Shown in pieces: positions 1 through 8,732 of a stretch of DNA of 48,430 nt (position 1 is its first letter; each line of letters begins with the position of its first letter). The DNA lies in IMG/VR virus record IMGVR_UViG_3300045051_000319, positions 1-48,430 of that record; one strand, 5' to 3'. This DNA is from a virus. The notes beneath the pieces are model-generated. The model saw only the letters and a program-made list of their open reading frames with translations, searched no databases and had not been told where the DNA came from. Made by a program: the position numbers and the translations under genes.

Positions 1-32
1 CGTTTGGCGAGAGTTCGTCAAAACAAACGAAC
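1..32. promoter_or_regulatory. Overlapping dyads beside terS, candidate cos or terminase-binding region
   Basis: CGTTTG at 1-6 is the inverted complement of CAAACG at 24-29, and GTTCGT at 13-18 is the inverted complement of ACGAAC at 27-32. The central bases are A-rich, unlike the surrounding sequence. Phages with P27/terminase_1 enzymes and an adjacent HNH protein usually package from cos sites near terS. The assignment as cos is inference; it could instead be a chance dyad in the HNH coding end. Confidence 0.35.
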
Positions 33-47
33 GGGGGGGTTGCGTGA
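1..47 (+). CDS. HNH endonuclease, C-terminal end (continues from 47605-48430)
   Basis: If the window is closed into a circle, the open frame that runs off the right edge continues here in frame through 15 sense codons and stops with TGA at 45-47. That stop overlaps the GTG start of the small terminase at 44 as GTGA, the junction type used all through this genome. This stretch is A-rich compared with its surroundings and holds two overlapping dyads that may be part of the packaging site. See the main entry at 47605. Confidence 0.7.
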   Translation, partial: FGESSSKQTNGGVA

Positions 48-538
48 GCCGGATTGGCCGCCCCCGCAAGCCGGACGCCGCGAAGCGTCTGGAGGGCACG
101 TTTCGGCCCGACCGGGAGCGTTCCGGGGTGGTTGATGCGCCCCCGGCGATGCCGGAGCGTCCCGAGTACCTGACGGCGGGTGCGCGCAAGGAGTGGGACC
201 GTGTCGCGCACTTCCTCGTGGAATACGGGCTGATCGCCGCGGGTGACGGGGCGGTGCTTGAGGGCTACTGCTGCTCGTACGGGCGGGCGGTCGAGGCCGA
301 GAAGGCGCTCAAGAAGCACGGGTTGATCATCAAGACGCCGTACGGCCCCCAGGTCAACCCCGCGGCGGCCATCGCGCGACAGAACTGGGAGGCGGTGCGG
401 AAGTTCGCATCGGAGTTCGGGCTCTCGATCGGCGGTCGGCAGGGCATCAAGGTCCCCGAGAGGCCGAAGGAGGACGCGACCGAGGGGTTCCTGTTCGGCG
501 CCGGCCTGAAGGCGATCGAGGGGGGCAAGGTTGGCTAG
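44..538 (+). CDS. terS: Terminase small subunit, P27 family
   Basis: This 164-residue protein should recognise the packaging site and recruit the large subunit. The N-terminal GRPRKP-DAAKRLEG stretch, the central L..GARKEWDR segment and the closing FGLSIGGR segment match the layout of the P27 small-terminase family. The start is GTG at 44, fixed by the GTGA overlap with the HNH gene that closes the circle. It ends 8 bases inside the large-terminase gene, so the two are probably translationally coupled. Confidence 0.93.
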   Translation: MSRIGRPRKPDAAKRLEGTFRPDRERSGVVDAPPAMPERPEYLTAGARKEWDRVAHFLVEYGLIAAGDGAVLEGYCCSYGRAVEAEKALKKHGLIIKTPYGPQVNPAAAIARQNWEAVRKFASEFGLSIGGRQGIKVPERPKEDATEGFLFGAGLKAIEGGKVG

Positions 539-2168
539 CCTTCCTCCCGTCCGCCCGATCGGCAAATGGGAGCGGCTCGCCGCGGAGCGGAACGAGCGCG
601 AGCTCGCGCTTGCGCGCAAGGGGCACCCGCGGGGCTTCTACTTCGATCCCGTCGCGGCGGAGCGCCCGATCCATTTCATCGAGCGGTACTGCAAACACCA
701 CAAGGGCGAATGGGCCGGTCAACCGCTTCTCCTCGAGGGGTGGCAGAAGGAGCAACTTCGTCAGGCGTTCGGGTGGAAGCGGGCCGACCACTTCCGGCGC
801 TACCGTTCGATCTGGGACGAGGAACCGCGCAAGAACGGGAAGACCGAAAAGGCGGCAGGCGTCGGCTGCTACCTGCTCGTCGGCGACAACGAACCGGGCG
901 CGGAGATCTACGCGACGGCGACGAAGCGGGAGCAGGCACTCATTCTGCACTCGGCAGCGTCGGCCATGGTGCGGGCGTCGCCGGAACTCCGCCGGTTCGT
1001 GAAGGTGTCGCGGCACAACCTCTCGTGTGACCGGTTGGGGTCGAAGTTCGAGCCGCTCTCCGCGGACTACAACACGCTCGACGGGCTATCGCCCTCCGGC
1101 GATCTCCGGGACGAGGTCCACGCATGGAAGGATCACGCCTTGTCGGCGGTGCTCGACACGGCCATGGGCGCGCGGCGCCAGCCGATGACGTTCGAGATCA
1201 CCACGGCCGGGACCTATGATCCCGAGTCGGTCGGCTGGCAGCACCACAACGTCGCAACGAAGGTGCTGGACGGGACCGTCGAGGACGATTCCGCGCTGGC
1301 GATGATCTACGCCGCGGACGAGGGCGACGACCCGTTCGATCCGGCGACATGGTGGAAGGCGAATCCGAACCTTGGCGTATCGCTGAAACTCGACTACCTC
1401 GCCAAGCAGGCCGCGAAGGCGAAGCGGGAGCCGTCGTTCCTCAACGACTTCCTGCGCCTGCACCTCAACGTGTGGCCGAGTCAGGTCACGCGACGGATCC
1501 CGATCGAGCGGTGGAACGCCTGCGACGCGACCCGGATCAACGAGGACGATCTCGCCGGTCGCGACTGCTTCGCTGGGATGGACCTCGCGACGAAACTCGA
1601 CCTTACGGCGCTCGTGCTCCTGTTTCCGCACGAGGACGGGTCCTGCTCGCTCCTGTGCCGATTCTGGCTCCCGGAGTCCACGGTCGGTGACTACGGCAAG
1701 AAGGGCCAGCGGTATTGGCAGCAGTGGGCCGATGAGGGCTGGCTCAAGACGACACCCGGAGACGTCGTGGACTACGACTTCATCCGGGCCGAGGTAAACG
1801 AACTCGGCAAGAAATTCCGCATCCAGGAGATCGCGTTTGACCCGTGGGGCGCGACACAGATCGCGACGCAACTCGGCGGCGACGGCTTCACGATGGTCGA
1901 ATGCCGGCAGGGCTACAAGACGCTGTCTGAGCCGTTCAAGGAGTTCGAGGCGCGGATCTTCTCCAAGCGCCTGCGTCACGGCGGAAACCCGATCCTTCGC
2001 TACTGCGTCTCGAACGTCGCGGTTGACACCGACGCCGCGGGCAACCTGAAACCCGCCAAGGACAAATCGATGGGCCGGATCGACGGCGTGGTGGCGGCGA
2101 CCATGGCGCTGTCGCGCTGCATCGTAAGCGTCGCACCCTCGCAGCCAAAGGTCTGGTTCATCGACTAG
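531..2168 (+). CDS. terL: Terminase large subunit, terminase_1 family (ATPase and nuclease)
   Basis: This 545-residue packaging motor pumps DNA into the prohead and cuts it. The Walker A-type motif PRKNGKT lies at residues 99-105, the Walker B acidic pair is D194-E195 in DLRDEVHAW, and the RNase H-like nuclease domain begins near D351 in the segment FAGMDLATKLDLTAL. Length is normal for the family. The TTG start at 531 overlaps the terS stop by 8 bases. No later start fits the conserved N-terminal region (FYFDP, IHFIE) better. The portal gene follows after two bases. Confidence 0.96.
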   Translation: MASLPPVRPIGKWERLAAERNERELALARKGHPRGFYFDPVAAERPIHFIERYCKHHKGEWAGQPLLLEGWQKEQLRQAFGWKRADHFRRYRSIWDEEPRKNGKTEKAAGVGCYLLVGDNEPGAEIYATATKREQALILHSAASAMVRASPELRRFVKVSRHNLSCDRLGSKFEPLSADYNTLDGLSPSGDLRDEVHAWKDHALSAVLDTAMGARRQPMTFEITTAGTYDPESVGWQHHNVATKVLDGTVEDDSALAMIYAADEGDDPFDPATWWKANPNLGVSLKLDYLAKQAAKAKREPSFLNDFLRLHLNVWPSQVTRRIPIERWNACDATRINEDDLAGRDCFAGMDLATKLDLTALVLLFPHEDGSCSLLCRFWLPESTVGDYGKKGQRYWQQWADEGWLKTTPGDVVDYDFIRAEVNELGKKFRIQEIAFDPWGATQIATQLGGDGFTMVECRQGYKTLSEPFKEFEARIFSKRLRHGGNPILRYCVSNVAVDTDAAGNLKPAKDKSMGRIDGVVAATMALSRCIVSVAPSQPKVWFID

Positions 2169-2170
2169 CC

Positions 2171-3721
2171 ATGGCCCAACCGCGCAAGAGGCTGTCCCGA
2201 AGAGTCACGGCCGCGGCCCCGCGGCGCCGTCCGGTGAAGCCGCCCCAGGCCCCGACGTATGGGATGTGGCTGCAACGCTACGTCGATCCCGATCTGCGGC
2301 TGACGCAAGAGGAGCGGTTGTCAGAGTCCGCGGTGTACGCCTGCATCCGGCAGATCGTCGACCCGCTCGCGGCGGCGAACTGGGACGTTGCCGTGCGCGA
2401 GAAGGATCAGCGCACGAGCCTAGGGGATGGAGACCTCTGGTACAAGCTGAACGTCCGGCCGAACGACGATCAGCCGGCGAGCGCGATCAAGGAGGCGCTG
2501 GTCACCTCCGCGATCATGTCGGGGTCCGGGTACTGGGGGATCAACCGAGACGGGGCGGGGAAGCTCTCCGAACTGTGGCCGCTCGAGTACGACCGAGTCA
2601 CGCTCCTGCGCCCCGACGGCGGGGACCTCTTCTACCAGTACCGCCAGCCGGGCGGGGATGAGACGTACCTGCGCGGATCGGACGTCGTCCACGTGCGCGC
2701 CCCGACGATCTCCGGGCTGAACGGGGACAGCCTCGTCGACCGCGCGTCGCCGTCGATCTCGCTCGCGGTGGCGCAGGCGCGCTTCGCGTCGAGCTTCTTC
2801 CAAAACGCGGGCGTGATCTCGGGCTACCTGAAGTTCAAGACCGCGATCACGGATCCGAAGGTTCGGGAGCGTCTCAAAGAGGAATGGTCCTCGAAGCACG
2901 GGGGACGGAAGGCCCACGGAACGGGCGTGCTGGAAGGGGACGGGGAGTACGTCTCGACCTCGACCGACGCCGAGAAAAGCCAACTCCGCGAGTCCAGGGA
3001 GATGAGCGTACAGGACATCTCCCGCGTGTTCGGAGTTCCGCTCGTCCTGCTCTCGCTCGCGATCAGCGCGCAGGGGTACGGGACGAACACGACGCAGTTT
3101 TTCGAGATGTTTGTCCGTACGTGCCTGAGTTCCTGGCGGCGGCGGATTCAGGAAGAGGTGACGTACAAACTCTGCCCGCAACGCTCGCCATGGCCGGAGG
3201 TCTCGATCGACCTCAACTGGCTGACGCGCGGCAACGAGAAGGAGCGCGCCGAGACCCGGGCGATCCTGATCGACTCCGCGCAACTCACGCCGAACGAGGC
3301 TCGGGCCGACGAGGGGCGGGACTCGAAGCCGAACGGCGACGTCCTCATGCTGAAGGGCAAGCCGCTCGAGCAGGTCATCAACCCGCCCACTCCGGCCCCC
3401 GCCGCGGTCGTTCCCGCGAAGCCCGAGCCGCCCGATCCGGCCGACGAGGAAGAGGTGGACGGCGAGACCGTGGCGCTACTGCGGGCCGGCGTTGCGCTGG
3501 CGCTCGAGAACCACCGCCGCCGCTGGGTGGCGCGGGTCCGGGACGTGGGCGAGGAGAAGACGGCCGAAGCGCGCGAGGAGTTGCGCGCGAAGTTGTCCGC
3601 CGATCTCGCGGCGTTTTCGGAGCACATCACTGGCGGCCAGTTCGCCGCGCTGGCGGCACAGGCAGAGGCCGGCGCCGATCCCTCCAAGACGGTCGAGCAA
3701 CTGATCGGAGTCGCGGCATGA
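2171..3721 (+). CDS. Portal protein, HK97 family
   Basis: This 516-residue protein forms the dodecameric ring at the capsid vertex through which DNA passes. It has the family features SESAVYACIRQIVDP near the N terminus, the central YQYRQPGG-D-V-H-VRAP segment, and the SVQDISRVFGVPLVLL segment that precedes the crown. The C-terminal 120 residues (Pro/Ala-rich linker, then an Arg/Glu-rich helix) extend beyond the minimal domain. Its stop overlaps the protease start as ATGA, which couples the two genes. Position between terL and protease agrees with the assignment. Confidence 0.94.
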   Translation: MAQPRKRLSRRVTAAAPRRRPVKPPQAPTYGMWLQRYVDPDLRLTQEERLSESAVYACIRQIVDPLAAANWDVAVREKDQRTSLGDGDLWYKLNVRPNDDQPASAIKEALVTSAIMSGSGYWGINRDGAGKLSELWPLEYDRVTLLRPDGGDLFYQYRQPGGDETYLRGSDVVHVRAPTISGLNGDSLVDRASPSISLAVAQARFASSFFQNAGVISGYLKFKTAITDPKVRERLKEEWSSKHGGRKAHGTGVLEGDGEYVSTSTDAEKSQLRESREMSVQDISRVFGVPLVLLSLAISAQGYGTNTTQFFEMFVRTCLSSWRRRIQEEVTYKLCPQRSPWPEVSIDLNWLTRGNEKERAETRAILIDSAQLTPNEARADEGRDSKPNGDVLMLKGKPLEQVINPPTPAPAAVVPAKPEPPDPADEEEVDGETVALLRAGVALALENHRRRWVARVRDVGEEKTAEAREELRAKLSADLAAFSEHITGGQFAALAAQAEAGADPSKTVEQLIGVAA

Positions 3722-4467
3722 GCGTCCCCCAATTCAACGTGCTGCCCGACGGACGGATCGTGACGCTGCTCGCGCCGCGCGAGGACTCGCGCCTTGTCGC
3801 GGCGCGCAAGGACGCATCCGCGACGGTCCAGTTCTACGGCAACGTGGGTGAGGCGTTCGGCGGCTACGGCGCGGCCCAGTTCGCCGCGGTGCTCGACGAG
3901 GTGAAGGAAGCGAAGGCGGTCACGCTCTACATGAGCAGCGAGGGCGGCGACTTCATCGAGGGGATCGCGATCTACTCGCAGTTGGCCCGGTTCGCGGAGT
4001 CGCACGATCTCGCGATCGTGGTCGACGGGATCGCGGCGTCGGCGGGATCCGTGGTGGCGATGGCGGGGAAGACGCTCCGCATGTCGCACGCCGCGCAGTT
4101 GATGATCCACGAGGCGCGCGGCGGGCGGTACGGAACGTCGAAGGATCTCCGCGCGCAGGCCGAGGTGATCGACAGCGCGAACGGGACCATGGCGGACATC
4201 TACGCGAAGCGCACCGGACTGTCCGTCGAGCAGATCCGCGCCTTCTTCGCCGCCGGGGACACCTACTTCAACGCGGAGCAGGCGGTCGAACTCGGGTTCG
4301 CGGATGCGATCGAGGGCGAGGAGAAGCCCGCCCCGAAGCGCGCTGCGGCGATCACCGACCGTCACGTCACCGCTGCACGCATCAACGCACAGCTTGCAAG
4401 AGAACGCCGGGGCGCGGCCAGCCGCAACCCGGAACCCGGCCAGCCGGGAACCAAGCCGCAATCCTGA
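3718..4467 (+). CDS. Prohead maturation protease, ClpP-like (S14)
   Basis: This 249-residue serine protease probably cleaves the scaffold region of the capsid protein during head maturation. The ClpP-type triad is visible: Ser108 in GIAASAGSV, His131 in MIHEARGG and Asp181 in GDTYFNAEQAVELGFAD. The substrate-cleft signature SSEGGDFIEG is at residues 73-82. The ATG at 3718 overlaps the portal stop. An open frame extends far upstream, but that is only overlap with the portal gene. The last 45 residues are polar and probably flexible. The capsid gene follows 15 bases later. Confidence 0.94.
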   Translation: MSVPQFNVLPDGRIVTLLAPREDSRLVAARKDASATVQFYGNVGEAFGGYGAAQFAAVLDEVKEAKAVTLYMSSEGGDFIEGIAIYSQLARFAESHDLAIVVDGIAASAGSVVAMAGKTLRMSHAAQLMIHEARGGRYGTSKDLRAQAEVIDSANGTMADIYAKRTGLSVEQIRAFFAAGDTYFNAEQAVELGFADAIEGEEKPAPKRAAAITDRHVTAARINAQLARERRGAASRNPEPGQPGTKPQS

Positions 4468-4482
4468 AAGGAAGCACGCACC

Positions 4483-5724
4483 ATGACGAAGCGAGAGAAG
4501 CTGATCGAACGGCGCAACGATGTCGCGGGGAGCATCAACGTCCTCGTCGCGATGGCGGAGCGGAACGAGGACCAGAACAAGGAGTTCGACACCCTCACCG
4601 CGGAGTTCGACACCCTCACCGCCGAGATCGATCGGCAGGAGAAGGTCGAGCGGATCAACGCGACGCTGGAGGCCCCGGCCCCGCGCAACGTGAAGCCGAC
4701 GCAGCCCGGTCCGCGCATCACGGGCGGCGAGCCCGTCGCCCGCAGCCGCGAGGAGAAGCTCGGCGCGTTCATCGCGGCCCTGCCGTACAACGACCGGCAG
4801 CGGCTCGCCGCGACCGCGTCCGACATCTTCCAGGAGGCGCAGGGTGCCGACGGCGGCCTGATCCTCCCGGTCGACAAGCGGGAACTCCAGACGCTCCTCG
4901 CCCCGCCGGAACTCGTCCACGGCAAGTGCGACATCGTCTACACGAACAGCAACTCCATCACCGTCCCGACGGACGAGGATCCCGACTGGTCGTCGTCGAT
5001 CGCGGCCGAGGACGTGGCCGAGGGCGGCGCGCTGACCGAGCAGAAGTCCGCGTTCACCTCGGTCGACGTGACCCTGGCGAAGAAGGGCGCGCTGGTCCGC
5101 GTGACGCGCGAGATGCTCGAGGACGTTGCCAACATCGGGACGTACATCACCAACAAGCTCGGCCGTAAGCTCGCGTGGAAGCTCCACTCGATGGCGCTCG
5201 CCGCGTTCGTGGCTGCTCCGTCCAAGGTCGCCATCGCGAAGACCAGCGGCGCTGCGGCCGGTTCCGCTCCCGACGTCGACAACGTGCAGTCGATGTGGGG
5301 CTCGATGCTCGTGCAGCACCGCCAGAACGCGGTGTGGCTCGCCAATCCCCAGCTCGAAACGGAGTTCCAGAGCTACGTGCTGACGGCGACTGGCTCGGGC
5401 GTCTTCCCGATCTACATGCCGCCCGGCGGACTCGCCTCGTCTCCCTACGCGACGCTGAAGGGTCGCCCGGTGCTGTACGTGGAAGGTCTCCCTGCGGTCG
5501 GAACGACGGGCGACCTGATGCTGGTGGATCCGTCCACCTTCTGGCTCGGCCTGAAGACGATCGGCCCCCGAATCGAGGAGTCGATCCACGCGGAGTTCAA
5601 GAACGACGTCGTCCAGTACCGCGGATACGTGCGCGCGGTGGTGGCCTCGAAGTTCAAGGCGCAGATCACCCGCCCGGACGCGACCAAGGCCGGCAACGTC
5701 ATCACGCTCGCAACCCGCGCGTAG
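4483..5724 (+). CDS. Major capsid protein, HK97 fold, with N-terminal delta (scaffold) domain
   Basis: This 413-residue protein builds the icosahedral head. Residues 1-65 form a charged coiled coil typical of a delta domain that acts as built-in scaffold and is removed by the upstream protease. The remainder has the HK97 pattern: an N-arm, an E-loop region around SSIAAEDVAEGGALTEQK, and the C-terminal GDLMLVDPSTFWLGLK segment. A strong GGAAG-type site precedes the ATG. The delta domain carries an exact-frame 21-base tandem duplication at 4582-4623 (see repeats). Confidence 0.94.
   Translation: MTKREKLIERRNDVAGSINVLVAMAERNEDQNKEFDTLTAEFDTLTAEIDRQEKVERINATLEAPAPRNVKPTQPGPRITGGEPVARSREEKLGAFIAALPYNDRQRLAATASDIFQEAQGADGGLILPVDKRELQTLLAPPELVHGKCDIVYTNSNSITVPTDEDPDWSSSIAAEDVAEGGALTEQKSAFTSVDVTLAKKGALVRVTREMLEDVANIGTYITNKLGRKLAWKLHSMALAAFVAAPSKVAIAKTSGAAAGSAPDVDNVQSMWGSMLVQHRQNAVWLANPQLETEFQSYVLTATGSGVFPIYMPPGGLASSPYATLKGRPVLYVEGLPAVGTTGDLMLVDPSTFWLGLKTIGPRIEESIHAEFKNDVVQYRGYVRAVVASKFKAQITRPDATKAGNVITLATRA
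4582..4623 (+). repeat. 21-bp tandem duplication in the capsid delta domain
   Basis: Two adjacent 21-base copies (4582-4602 and 4603-4623) differ only at the last base. They encode the heptad EFDTLTA twice. Adding exactly one heptad preserves the coiled-coil register, which fits a recent in-frame duplication tolerated by the scaffold helix. Confidence 0.9.
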
Positions 5725-5736
5725 TCCGAGGACGCC

Positions 5737-6201
5737 ATGGGAAACACCTACAAGGAGCAGATCCCGCTCGCCTCGACCGGCCATGCCTGGGCGGGGACGA
5801 CGGTGGCGCACGACACGGACGCGACCTGGGGTGCCTACCTCCGGCCGACTCCCGACACGGGCGGATGGATCAGCGGCGCGGAACTGAAGAACTCGGCCCG
5901 CGCCGGCGCAGCCCTGATCAACATCGGCACCGTGGCGGCCGGCGCCACGGACGTCAAGGTGGCGATCCTCGAAGCGGACGACGCCGACGGAACGAGCGGG
6001 GCAGAGAAGACCGTGCTGCTCACGCTTGCCAACGCCGCGCTGGCGACGGGGAACAAGGTGTTCACCGCGGACGTCTCGTTCGACGCTCTCGATAGCGCGA
6101 AGTTCTACGCGCTGGCGGGCGCGTCGAAGGGCGCCACCCCGGCGACGGACGGCGTGCCGTTCGCGGCGCTGCTCGTCTACCTGGATCCGGTCCACGTGTA
6201 A
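5737..6201 (+). CDS. Hypothetical structural protein, possible head decoration protein
   Basis: I do not recognise the 154-residue family. The protein is Ala/Gly/Thr-rich with alternating polar and hydrophobic residues, suggesting beta structure, and has no signal peptide or membrane segment. It sits directly after the capsid gene and before the connector genes, where many siphoviruses encode a decoration or head-fibre protein. A 12-bp hairpin follows its stop codon. The function is inferred from position only. Confidence 0.6.
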   Translation: MGNTYKEQIPLASTGHAWAGTTVAHDTDATWGAYLRPTPDTGGWISGAELKNSARAGAALINIGTVAAGATDVKVAILEADDADGTSGAEKTVLLTLANAALATGNKVFTADVSFDALDSAKFYALAGASKGATPATDGVPFAALLVYLDPVHV

Positions 6202-6208
6202 CGGAACC

Positions 6209-6236
6209 GAGGGGGGCGGCTTCGGCCGCTCCCCTC
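6209..6236 (+). terminator. 12-bp hairpin with UUCG tetraloop between capsid and connector genes
   Basis: Bases 6209-6220 pair with 6225-6236 in a continuous 12-bp stem (one G-U pair) closed by a C(UUCG)G tetraloop. No U-tract follows, so it is not a classic intrinsic terminator. In an operon where capsid proteins are needed in large excess over connectors, it may partly stop transcription or protect the 3' end of processed capsid mRNA. That role is inference. Confidence 0.6.
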
Positions 6237-6246
6237 ACGGTGAACC

Positions 6247-6807
6247 ATGGCCGACCTGACGAGCACAGACAGCGTGAAGACGTACCTGGGAATCGACGCG
6301 GGCGAGACCGCGGACGATGCTCTGCTCACACGCCTCGTCACGGCCGCCTCAGACTTCATCACTCGGGCGACGGGTCGCGTCTGGGTTCCGACTGACTTCA
6401 CCGAGACGCAGAGTGGAAGCGGCGGTTCGGTCATCTTCCCGAATCAGTACCCCGTGATCTCGGTGTCGAGCGTCACGATCGACGGTGCGGCGATTCCGGC
6501 ACGGGCGGAGGTGACGGGTAGCGGGTGGGTCCTCGACGGTGATGTGATTCGCCTGATCGGTTACACGGTGACGCCCGGTGTAGCAAACGTCGCGATCGTC
6601 TACCGGGCGGGACTCGCGTCTGTTCCTACCGACGTCGAGCAGGCCGTGATCGAACTCGCGGCGTACCGCTACAAGGTCAAGGACCGGATGTCGATCGCGT
6701 CGAAGTCGCTGCCCGCGGGCGAGGTCGTCTCGTTCGTAGGCTACAGCGCCAGCACGGCGAGCGTGGACGCAGTGATCGAGCACTACCGCCGGCCGGGGGT
6801 CGCGTGA
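6247..6807 (+). CDS. Head-tail connector protein, HK97 gp6-like
   Basis: This 186-residue protein probably forms the adaptor ring under the portal. The N-terminal segment DLTSTDSVKTYLGIDAGETADDALLTRLVTAASDFI is the usual start of gp6/phage_connect proteins, followed by the G-R-x-W and YPVISVSSVTIDG region of the core. It is longer than minimal gp6 because of an inserted beta region. It lies after the head genes and overlaps the next gene by GTGA. Confidence 0.85.
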   Translation: MADLTSTDSVKTYLGIDAGETADDALLTRLVTAASDFITRATGRVWVPTDFTETQSGSGGSVIFPNQYPVISVSSVTIDGAAIPARAEVTGSGWVLDGDVIRLIGYTVTPGVANVAIVYRAGLASVPTDVEQAVIELAAYRYKVKDRMSIASKSLPAGEVVSFVGYSASTASVDAVIEHYRRPGVA

Positions 6808-7508
6808 GCAGCCCGATCCAGATCCTCGGGTCGATCTCGGGCGACGAGAACATCGCGCGCCGCTTCATGACGCACGGGGATCTCGTCCGCGAGTCGGTCA
6901 AGAAGCGGCTGCGGGCGCTCGGCCAGGAAGCCAAGCAGATGGCCTCTGCTCGAGCGCCGCGGAGCAGGGGAGACCGCAGCCCTGGATCGCAGAAGGTCGG
7001 CCCCCTGTACCGGAAGATCCGGCCGGTCGTGCGGAGCCCGGACCGCGGGTCGGTCAAGATGAGCATTCGGCCGACTCCGTTCTACGCCCTGTTCATCGAG
7101 GGCGGCTGGACGAAGGCGCCCTTCCGTCGCGGGAACAAGAAGGTGGACGGATCGTACGGGGCGTCCCGGCGCGTCGTGATGAACCGCGGCTACCTCGGGA
7201 AGAACGATGACGGGGACCGGGTTTACCGCGGGTTCGCCAACGTTCGCGGCCACGTCCGCCGCACGGGAGAGGACGAGTACGGCGCGATCGAAACGCGGCG
7301 CCTGAAGAAGCGGACCGAGGTCGGCTTCGGGGCCAAGTCGGTGGGCGTCACGTTCGTCAAGGCGCACACCGCCAAGCCGTTCAGCTACCGGAAGACGACG
7401 CACATCGCGGGGCGCCCGTTCATGGAGCCGGTCTCGCGCTGGGTGCGCGAGCAGGCGCAGGGGCGGATCGACGCCGCGGTCCGGGAGGCGCTCAATGAGC
7501 CCGCCTGA
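6804..7508 (+). CDS. Neck/tail-joining protein, HK97 gp10-like
   Basis: The 234-residue protein begins with a GTG that overlaps the gp6-like stop. It has a basic helical N-terminal region (VKKRLRALGQEAKQMASARAPR), a beta-rich centre, and the terminal RPFMEPVSRWVREQAQGRI segment seen in gp10-type proteins, which ends in a helix after an R-P-F/L-x-P motif. A charged insertion in the middle makes it longer than the usual 110-160 residues. By position it joins the head connector to the tail. Confidence 0.75.
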   Translation: MSSPIQILGSISGDENIARRFMTHGDLVRESVKKRLRALGQEAKQMASARAPRSRGDRSPGSQKVGPLYRKIRPVVRSPDRGSVKMSIRPTPFYALFIEGGWTKAPFRRGNKKVDGSYGASRRVVMNRGYLGKNDDGDRVYRGFANVRGHVRRTGEDEYGAIETRRLKKRTEVGFGAKSVGVTFVKAHTAKPFSYRKTTHIAGRPFMEPVSRWVREQAQGRIDAAVREALNEPA

Positions 7509-7950
7509 TTTCTTCGAGTCGAAGTACGCGGCGCTGTTCGACCGACTGGCCGACAAGGTGGGGATCTACTCGACGCGGAAGAACCTCACAAGCGACGACC
7601 TGACCGCGACGGCCAAGCAGCCCGCGCTGGAACTCCGGGTCACGGGGATGGCCCCCGAGAACGAGGAAGGCTGCGACACGGTCTGGACGCTCTCCGCGGA
7701 CGTGTGGCTGTACGCGCGGAACACGCTCAAGGACGGGACCTCGGATACCGAGCTGCTCGGCTACGCGGGGGCGATCCTGAAGGCGCTGAAGCTCCAACCC
7801 GGAGAGTCGGGCGAGGAGCAGACCACGCTGGGCGGGAAGGTGCTGCGGGCGTGGATCGGTGGACCGATTGAACTGATGCAGGGGCAAGTGTCGGACCAGG
7901 CCGCGGCAGTCGTTCCGGTGGAGATGCTCGTTTCAGAGGAGTCACTCTAA
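7495..7950 (+). CDS. Probable tail terminator / minor tail protein
   Basis: This 151-residue protein overlaps the previous gene by 14 bases and lies just before the major tail protein. Siphoviruses encode the tail terminator or completion protein in this slot. It is of the right size and shows a mixed alpha/beta pattern without membrane segments. I see no diagnostic motif, so the assignment depends on gene order. Confidence 0.65.
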   Translation: MSPPDFFESKYAALFDRLADKVGIYSTRKNLTSDDLTATAKQPALELRVTGMAPENEEGCDTVWTLSADVWLYARNTLKDGTSDTELLGYAGAILKALKLQPGESGEEQTTLGGKVLRAWIGGPIELMQGQVSDQAAAVVPVEMLVSEESL

Positions 7951-7981
7951 ACACGCCGCGGACGCGGCAGGAGAGAAGACA

Positions 7982-8728
7982 ATGGCAGCCACGTACGCAA
8001 CTCCCTTCGGGATCGGCTTTCTGAGCGTCGTTCCCTCGGGCACGAACCCCACCCCAATCCGCATCGCGGTCCTGAAGGAGATCAGCGTCAAGACCTCGAC
8101 GGACTTCGAGGAGCTCTACGGCGAGGAGATCGATCCGATCGACGCGGCTGACAAGAGCCGCTCGACGGAGATCAGCGCGAAGGCGTCCGGGTTCAACGCG
8201 CTGCTCTACGCTGCCGCCTTCGGCGCGAGCGCGACGACGGGATCGGTCATCGGGGTCAAGGATGAGACCGCGACGATCCCGACCACGCCGTTCGAGGTGA
8301 CGGTCACGCACGGCGCGACCTTCGCCCTCGACTGCGGCGTGATCGACACGACGGCCGGGATCGTGATGACCCGTGGCGCGACCGCGACGGCAGCGGGCGT
8401 CTATGCCGTCGACACGGCGACCGGGAAGTACAGTTTCAACACCGCGGACGCCGGCCACGTCGTGTCGGCCTCGTACCTCTGGACCGATGCGGCGAACGGG
8501 AAGACGGTCGCGATCGGCGGATCGCTCGCGGGCGCGGCGACGCAGATGCGGCTCGACATCGCCCGCACGTACGCATCGTCGAACACGCTGTTCTCCTTCC
8601 CTGCCGTCAAGTTCGCTGGGGTGTCGGAGTCGTTCGGCAACCAGAAGCACGGCGAGATCGATCTGACCTTCCGGGCGTTCAAGGACCCGACCACCGGGAA
8701 GCTGATGAACGTCTACATGACCAAGTGA
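7982..8728 (+). CDS. Major tail tube protein
   Basis: The 248-residue protein is Thr/Ala/Gly-rich and beta-rich, as expected for the subunit that stacks into the tail tube. It is preceded by a strong GGAGAG-type ribosome site, in keeping with high expression, and followed directly by the chaperone pair and tape measure gene, which is the normal order. A central insertion around DCGVIDTTAG resembles an extra domain exposed on the tube. There is no signal peptide. Confidence 0.82.
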   Translation: MAATYATPFGIGFLSVVPSGTNPTPIRIAVLKEISVKTSTDFEELYGEEIDPIDAADKSRSTEISAKASGFNALLYAAAFGASATTGSVIGVKDETATIPTTPFEVTVTHGATFALDCGVIDTTAGIVMTRGATATAAGVYAVDTATGKYSFNTADAGHVVSASYLWTDAANGKTVAIGGSLAGAATQMRLDIARTYASSNTLFSFPAVKFAGVSESFGNQKHGEIDLTFRAFKDPTTGKLMNVYMTK

Positions 8729-8732
8729 GACC

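Noticed and set aside
1086-1979. A 297-codon minus-strand frame in the large terminase gene
   Set aside because: Antisense shadow of terL with biased composition; no ribosome site or domain.
3148-6195. A 1015-codon open frame on the minus strand across portal, protease and capsid genes
   Set aside because: It is antisense to three certain genes, is Arg/Gly/His-rich as expected from G+C-rich codon shadows, and has no recognisable domain.
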